Of a stretch of 64,000 nucleotides of DNA, positions 58,204 to 64,000 are shown piece after piece; position 1 is the first letter of the stretch; the number at the start of each line of letters is the position of its first letter. A model generated the notes under the pieces. It was not told the DNA's origin. It was given only the letters and a program-made list of their open reading frames with translations, and did no database searches. The stretch spans positions 124,001 through 188,000 of the forward strand of contig JARGXX010000103.1 of NCBI GenBank assembly GCA_030374765.1, read 5' to 3'. Source of the stretch: Agarophyton chilense (taxonomy: Eukaryota > Rhodophyta > Florideophyceae > Gracilariales > Gracilariaceae). The position numbers and the translations under genes were made by a program.

Positions 58204-59497
58204 CAGTGTCTTTCAAAAACATATCCCTTTACAAAAACTGCGCCAAAAAGGCATTTCCCATACTTTAGAGCACATTACACAACAAATAAAAACCACTAAG
58301 TCAATAACACTGTTTCAAAAGAATATTCTTTATACTATCATTAGCTCAATTATGGCTCGTAGCGCACCTCTTACACGCTCTGAATAGCTTTCAATCGTAG
58401 AATTAGTAAATCAGGGTATGAGTCCAGCATATATAGCCCGAACACTCAAGCGCAGCCCAAAAAAAATCAGCAACTTCATCAAAAAATCCCGCTACATACG
58501 GTAAAAACGTTCAATCGGCCGTCCTACGTCACTTTCTCCGCCTAATAAGCGTTAAATTAAGCGAGAGCTATGCCGTGACACTTCATCTTGCCGAACAATT
58601 GTCAAAAATCTAAATTTGCTTCTATCAAGATCTACAATATGGCGTAAAGCATACTGTGAAAATTCGTTCAAGTACACAAAAATGAGAAAAACTTTTTTTT
58701 AAAAGATAATCACAAGAAGAATAGAGTCGAATGGTGTGCTCAAAAGGCTTATTGGGAAACGGAATGGAATAATGTTATCTTTTCCGACGAAAAAAAATTT
58801 AACCTTGATTGTCCAGATAGCTAAAAATTTTATTGGCATGATCTACGAAAAGAAATAATTTTCGACCAGGCATTTAAGACGCGCATCAGTAATGGTTTGG
58901 GCTGAAATCTCTAAGAAAGGAGCAACTGATATGGCTTTTGTTGAAACTCCAATGAACTCTGAGAAGTTTGCTGAGGTTCTAGAAAACTATCTTTTGCCTT
59001 TTGCACGCTGTATGAGCGGAGAAGAATTCATTTTTCAGCAAGATAATGCACCTGCGCATAAGTCCAATTCTATGAAACAGTGATTTAATAGTCTAAATAT
59101 GTCGGTTATGGAATGGCCTGCGCGCTCTCCTGACCTCAAACCTATTGAAAACATATGGGGAATGTTGGTCCGAATGTTTTTTGGTCAAGGAAGGCAATTT
59201 GATACAGTTTTTGTTCTAAAAAATTGTATCAAAGATTGCTGGGAAAAGATTGACTGTAAATCTATCAATCCTTTTATAGAAACAATTCCAAAGCGTTGTA
59301 TATGTGTTATACAGGCTAAAGAAGCAAAACTAAACTACTGAACTCGCGTTAGAATAAAAAGGATGCAATAAAGGTTATGTTTTTGAAACAGTTTTTTTAC
59401 TTGGAAATTCTTTCACACTGATTTTGTTAGTTTTACTGCAGCCAAAACGTCGATTTTTGGAAACTTTGCGCGAGGGATATGATTTTGAAACAGACTT
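58204..59497 (+). mobile_element. Tc1-type DNA transposon with IR/DR ends, inactive
   Basis: A 1.29-kb element inserted at TA (58,202-58,203). Outer repeats: left CAGTGTCTTTCAAAAACATA, right (complement) AAGTCTGTTTCAAAATCATA, each followed by TCCC. A second copy of the core lies inside each end: ACTGTTTCAAAA at 58,309-58,320 and its complement at 59,381-59,392. The core TTTCAAAA is spaced exactly 102 bp from outer to inner copy at both ends. This is the IR/DR plan of Sleeping Beauty-like Tc1 elements. The left end agrees with the Tc1 consensus CAGT; the right end is slightly degraded and its TA is lost. Confidence 0.85.
58352..59341 (+). pseudogene. Tc1 transposase pseudogene (DD34E)
   Basis: About 330 codons from ATG 58,352 to the TGA at 59,341, the usual Tc1 transposase length. 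The N-terminus has a helix-turn-helix-like segment (ELVNQGMSPAYIARTLKRSP). The catalytic triad is visible: first Asp in VIFSDEKKF (near 58.79 kb), second in FQQDNAPAHKS (near 59.05 kb), then Glu in PIENIWG (near 59.15 kb), with 34 residues between the second Asp and the Glu, counting an in-frame stop codon within that interval as one. The last third is well preserved (WPARSPDLKPIENIWG). At least five in-frame stops and two frameshifts (near 58.7 and 58.85-58.89 kb) inactivate it. Confidence 0.88.
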
Positions 59498-61169
59498 CAC
59501 CGAACAACAGACGTCTTGGCCTATCCAAGAGGATCCCAAAACCAATACCTTTCAATTAGAAAAATTATTCTGAGCGCTGATGCTTTGTGCTTAACATTTT
59601 GAGTCGCATTGTGTGTACTGTCATCAAACACCAATTTTAGACGGCGCAGATTGAGCAATATGTACAATCACATTTCTGGTAGCAAGCGGCGCGCTACTCG
59701 AGAAGATGTGAAGGACAATGCCCTTCAAGGTTTCTTCCCAGGACTTAGAGATTTCGCTCGCTGGAGGACTAGCTTGGTCTATGACAAGCTATACCGCTAT
59801 TGCGTGCTGACGGCAGGTTAGGACCAGAAGTGCACACTGGTAGAACAAGTGGACTGCACGGATGCCGACGCTCGAGTGCGAGGCGTGCCACACATGGCCC
59901 GGATTCTACCTAATGGTTAGTATTATTTAGTAATTTTTAGTATTTACTTAGCTACGCTATCGCTATTTAGTGTCTATTTTTCGGGCGCGCGCCCACTGTC
60001 AGGGGCCGCGCGCCACACTACTTTGGAGGTTCAGCACTGCTCCCCAGTAAACACCCTCTTGGGAGATCCCAAGGAGGGAGTCTTGGCTCTGAACTTTTCG
60101 CCTTCGGCGCGTCTTCACCGCATACTGCGTGAGCGCCCGTTGCACGTTAGTTCATTCACCCCTCTGTCGACTAGAGTGCTACCACCACTGTGGGTTCATA
60201 TTTAATCGCCGACACTTGTCGTAGTCTCGCCTTTGTATAGGGTTTCGCCCCCGTTTTCCTCTTGTTCTCCTTTTTGGCTCTCGTGAGTGGCCGCCTCACT
60301 CACCTCGCTCTTCTACCTCATACGAGTGTTTCCATGCTCCTTTTCCGACAATCGCCGTGGTATCGCTCCGCCTAGGATTGGTCACACCCCGGACTGTGCC
60401 GTGCTCACCTAAACACTCTAGGTATATCCCGCCGGATTGGCCTCGGTCTTACACCCGACTCCGTCGTGCCTTTCCAGAGTGGCTCTGTTCCTATGCTCCG
60501 CTGGGACGCGTCTCCTCCGCCTGAGGCGTGTGTCTCAAGAGAGGAAGATCGCGAACATCTTCGTGGTGTCTCCGCTCCAAGCGTTGTCCTACAAGATGCA
60601 AAAGATAGAGAATCTGGAGTGAACGCATCTTTTCAGGGCCGTTCATAACAAGGGTGGATTCACCGTGAATCCATGCGTGAAGGACGGGTGGCACTGTATA
60701 ATTAATGGTGAAAGAAACCTTTTGCCTTTTGCACAAAAATACTAGTTTCTTTTCTTTTATGCCTTTGACTGTAATAGAATGCGCAGCTTTGGAGGCACCA
60801 TAGCCCCGCAATATTCCAAAGTGGACCACCATCTACTCAAGGACATATTTTCGAAAGCTTATTTCGTGCCAAAGCCAACCAATTTCTAGCGTAACCCTGC
60901 ACCGCATCTCGACCTGTAACTAGGTTATTGCACATTGCCTTCGCGCGCACTAGCTCCGCATCCTAGCCCACACATTTACGAAGAAGAACGAGATTTTGTT
61001 TCCCAAACGAGCATGATTCCACAGCAGCTAAACAGCTCTCTTGTCCAAAATCGTGGTCATCGCTCGTAATGAAAACACTGCAAATCATTACACTTCCACT
61101 CGCGCACAAAAGCATATCAGCAGAAACTCAACAACATTACGAGAAAAGTGGATATGTTTCAAGATATCA
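59498..61169. other. LTR-like promoter region and fragments of unknown elements
   Basis: 59.9-60.45 kb looks like an LTR or element promoter: AT-rich GTTAGTATTATTTAGTAATT near 59,920, then GGGCGCGCGCCC and CT-rich sequence. A 60-codon plus-strand frame at 60,466-60,648 has coiled, gag-like composition. No second copy for terminal repeats is in the window. 60.7-61.17 kb has weak minus-strand frames that may belong to the gypsy relic upstream. Confidence 0.35.
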
Positions 61170-62300
61170 TACAGACTCAAGTAGGTTGACAGAATGCGCA
61201 AAACTTGAGCACTGATAGAACATTTTCAAACTCCAAACGAAAACCACACGAAAAAAGCTGAGAATCGTTTATTTCCAAGACAGTCTCGGTCATCCTGTGT
61301 AGCGCACGAAATATAGAGTCCCCCAAAACATTAATGCAGCTTGGTATAAAGTTTACCTTCGAAATATTGAACTTCGAAAGCAAATATAGCCAGCATGCTT
61401 CTTTCCTGTTCACTTCACCCTTCATGAAAAAGTGTTGTAAAAACAGGTTATCTGTGAACAGTTCAAAAGAATCCCTTTCTCGACAGAAACCAAATTTCTT
61501 AAGGAATTAAGCCCGATAAGCTTTCTCTGTTGATTTGTGTGCAGTCTTCTTCAATAGAGGATAGGTTATTAGAAAAATAAGAAAGCACTCGATCGGTTTT
61601 TTTGTAGTCGAGCTGGTTTAATGTGCCGTCGATGGCTCTATGGGAGGTGTCGACATGGCACCCGAATGGTCTCGTCCATGTTGGAGAAATCAATACCGGA
61701 GCGTCAGTAATCCCAACCTTCCATCTTTGAAAAGAATGGTTACATGCTTAGTCCTTCTTTTGTATGCCGCATTCTTTTTATGTGAACTTTTTGCTGCGAG
61801 TCCCACAAATCCAATAAGTTTGGTCCACGAACTGGGCCGATGCCAGCGTCTGACAAACTCTGGTTTTTCTGGGATGCCTCAAATGCCATTTACATCTACC
61901 AACGTACCAAAGACTTTTGTTTCTGGTTCGATGAAACAGTACTTCTTTGGTGACGCATAAGATTCTGCTCCCTTCAGCCACAAGAGAACGTGTCCTAAAA
62001 GTCACAAAAATGTATGAATTTGTCTTTCTGAATATCAGTAATTTATCCATGTACACATCCAAAAAGACGTCAATACAATCGTAAAGTGGCATGTTTATGA
62101 GCATCTGAGATGTCGCAAAAACGTTTCATAACCAAATTTGTATTTACAAGGTACTCGTAGAGCCTATATTTTTTGTTGAAAGCGGTTTTCTCGAAATCCT
62201 CCGGTCGTACTCTGATTGTGAAAAACCATGGATTAAGATCAAGATTTGAAATATATCCTGACCCCCTCAAACGATCAAGCATCTCATTTGTGTGCCGTGA
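61170..62300 (-). mobile_element. Ty3/gypsy pol fragment (RT and RNase H), broken
   Basis: Minus strand, high to low coordinates: RT (LDLNPWFFTIRVRPEDFEKT, near 62.2 kb), a degraded catalytic block near 62.05 kb, RNase H near 61.5-61.7 kb (APVLISPTWTRPFGCHVDTS), and the RNase H C-terminus near 61.3-61.4 kb. Gag, integrase and LTRs are absent. Several breaks; old. Confidence 0.75.
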
Positions 62301-63022
62301 ACGAGTTTTTTCCGTTGAATTTTCGGAAACTGGTCATGATAATCGACTGTAGTTCTCAAGTTTCCCATGTTTTAAACCAAGAAAAGAGAGGTCCCGAACA
62401 GAGACTTTTTTGCCGGACTTTTCTTTCTCCTAGCCTTTCAACCGAACAATTCTTTACCGCGACATGCCCAGCTGGCAATAGTTGATACAGCGGACGATAT
62501 GCTGGTTTCTTCGTTTCATCTATCTCGATAGCATGATAATTTTCTCATTTTGGCGGAAGACCTTCTGGCAAATCGTCTAAAACTTTTTCTTATATGTCTT
62601 TATCAAATGTTGAACTCTAAACTTTATTTCATTAAAGCTTTATCGGCCTTCCATTTTCGAAAATTGGTCAAAGGCGACCGGCTGGATATTTACGACATTT
62701 TCCCCGACATTTTTACGCAAGCTGCTAGAAAATTTCTTCACGCCAATACTCGACACTTAAGCATGTCTAGATCTATGGCCATGTATAATACTTAGTCCCA
62801 TTCAATCAACGATTACAGATGCAAATAGATAGTCTACAACTGAATTATTATCAGCATGCTACGCCATGCGTATTAAGAAGATTCCTTGGACTTGCAGGTT
62901 ATTATCGTCGTCTCATTAACCAATTTGCTGATTTATCTACAGTTCTCCATGCTATGACTTCTGGAGACAAGACAATTACTGTAATAGAACTATTTCATGG
63001 CAACCTTTCGTATTTGTATTGA
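62301..63022 (+). mobile_element. second gypsy RT fragment, opposite strand
   Basis: The plus strand has an RT catalytic-type block near 62.5 kb (ADDMLVSS) and the connection block LRRFLGLAGYYRRLINQFAD near 62.9 kb. It abuts the minus-strand fragment head to head, so two different copies, or an inverted piece, have been juxtaposed. Broken; flanking parts missing. Confidence 0.65.
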
Positions 63023-63030
63023 ACAAATAC
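63010..63030. repeat. perfect hairpin at the junction between two gypsy fragments
   Basis: GTATTTGT and ACAAATAC, 8-bp stem with 5-base loop, at the point where RT similarity stops and the next element's promoter-like sequence starts. Confidence 0.7.
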
Positions 63031-64000
63031 CCACGAGAGAATGTCCGAACCCGGTTCAAACGTTCAAATACTAGCTCTACTAGTATATAAGAGTAGAACC
63101 GATAGAAGGTTCCACCAAAGAAGAGAGCTAGCCTCAAAGTATTAAAAGTGAATTAATGTTTAGTAAAAGCCTACTCTTATATTTGGTAGCATCTAAAGCA
63201 CGTTCACAGGAAAGAACTGGTTTGCAGTACCATGGTTCGTATAAACAGGAATCAGGGTGCGCCGCAAGAAGAAGGTAGTGTGGGTGAGGCATCACAGCTA
63301 CAGCAATTGACCGACGAACTTCAAGCATTAAGAAATGTTGAAACACAGTCAACGACGATTGAGACCCTTCAAACGCAGTTGCAGCAGTGCAGCCAAAGAC
63401 AGTCCGCGGGAACACCTAAGGCATTCAAGGCTCCAACTGTGTCAAATTTTTCGGGAAAAGCGGCAGACAGGACGACAGAGAAGGTGCGGAGTTTTTTTAT
63501 TCCATAGAGAAGTACGGAAAACTTTGCAACTACTCAGAGGGCAAAATGCTTGATCTCGAGCAGTGTCACTTCCAGGACAGGGCAGTTTCATGGATAATGA
63601 GTCTAGAAAGACAAGACAGTAAGCCTAAGAGTCTTCAAGAACTGCAGAAAGCCATGATCGAGTAATTTGTTCCTGCCAGACAGAACAATGAGGCATACAT
63701 CTATTTCTTTAACAGCCTTCCAAAACTATACAAAGGAAAGTTTACTGAAAAGTTTCTGGCCTCTTAACCAGTTGATAGCACTAGAAGAAGCTATATGCAG
63801 CCTGCATATGACTATGCTAGAACGCTTGAATTGTCTTTTAAGCTAGCCGGCGATAGCCAGACGAGTACTCAGTGTGGAGCAAAACCCGGCGACGGGAAGT
63901 GCTCTCAAGGTGTTCGAAGCCTTGCTCCCTGGGGGAGGCAGACTCAGAGACAGAGCCCTCCGTTCCACCCGTAGTGTGGGGTGTAACTCCCACGGGGGAT
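63031..64000 (+). mobile_element. 5' region and Gag of a Ty3/gypsy element running off the right edge
   Basis: A TATA box (AGTATATAAGAG near 63,090) and a TTGGTAGCATCTAAAGC word (63,184-63,200), possibly a primer site, precede a Gag starting at the ATG at 63,232. Gag has a Gln-rich coiled head, then AFKAPTVSNFSGK and, near 63.5-63.6 kb, the retrotransposon Gag core (YGKLCNYSEGKMLDLEQ, DRAVSWIMSLE). It is broken in a few places; the rest lies beyond the window. Confidence 0.65.

Noticed and set aside
1-64000. CRISPR arrays, bacterial operons, Shine-Dalgarno sites
   Set aside because: No spaced direct repeats of CRISPR type; gene style, tRNA and retroelements are eukaryotic.

Overview
The window is nuclear DNA of a eukaryote. 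It alternates gene islands, whose coding strands are GC- and C-rich, with AT-richer tracts of decayed transposable elements. Most host genes are long, uninterrupted reading frames (up to 3.4 kb), so introns are rare. One gene is a DUF760 protein with a basic, Ser/Arg-rich N-terminus like a plastid leader, and another is a CCA1/REVEILLE-type SHAQKYF Myb protein. Together these point to a photosynthetic eukaryote. Gene-dense, intron-poor islands between Ty3/gypsy and Ty1/copia debris fit a multicellular or mesophilic red alga best. That placement is an inference from style and content, not from a marker gene.

Layout. 0-17 kb is mostly repeat debris: a possible host exon at the left edge, four retroelement or unknown fossil blocks, and long AT-rich stretches with nothing recognisable. 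A tRNA-Gly(CCC) gene lies at 17.4 kb, followed by the Myb gene (17.7-19.1 kb, minus). From 19.5 to 34.9 kb is a second repeat block. It contains a small inverted-repeat element with a telomere-like core (21.1 kb). It also contains a copia element into which a younger gypsy element has inserted, with near-identical 372-bp LTRs and a perfect 5-bp target duplication. A copia 3' half then follows in the opposite orientation.

The second gene island (35.0-38.0 kb) holds the DUF760 gene and a bZIP gene, both on the minus strand. 38.8-43.9 kb is weakly informative, with a possible DDE transposase relic and microsatellites. The main gene island runs from 44.3 to 57.0 kb. It contains a secreted multidomain malectin/PKD/PA14/IPT/sorbosone-dehydrogenase-like protein, and a SAP30-like Sin3-complex subunit divergent from a gene with a zinc-binding motif followed by an archaeo-eukaryotic primase (AEP)-like core. 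It also holds a Ca2+-binding protein kinase with its EF-hands N-terminal to the kinase domain, and a probable terminal exon of a further gene. 58.2-59.5 kb is a decayed Tc1 transposon with exact IR/DR architecture. The right end is overlapping gypsy debris.

The host genes do not form a pathway. Several are regulatory or chromatin-related (Myb, bZIP, SAP30-like, kinase). A recurring property is a cytosine-rich, often homopolymeric tract on the coding strand just upstream of the start codon. The most unusual coding sequence is the zinc-motif/AEP primase-like gene at 50.6-52.7 kb, whose N-terminus crosses a 38-base C run.
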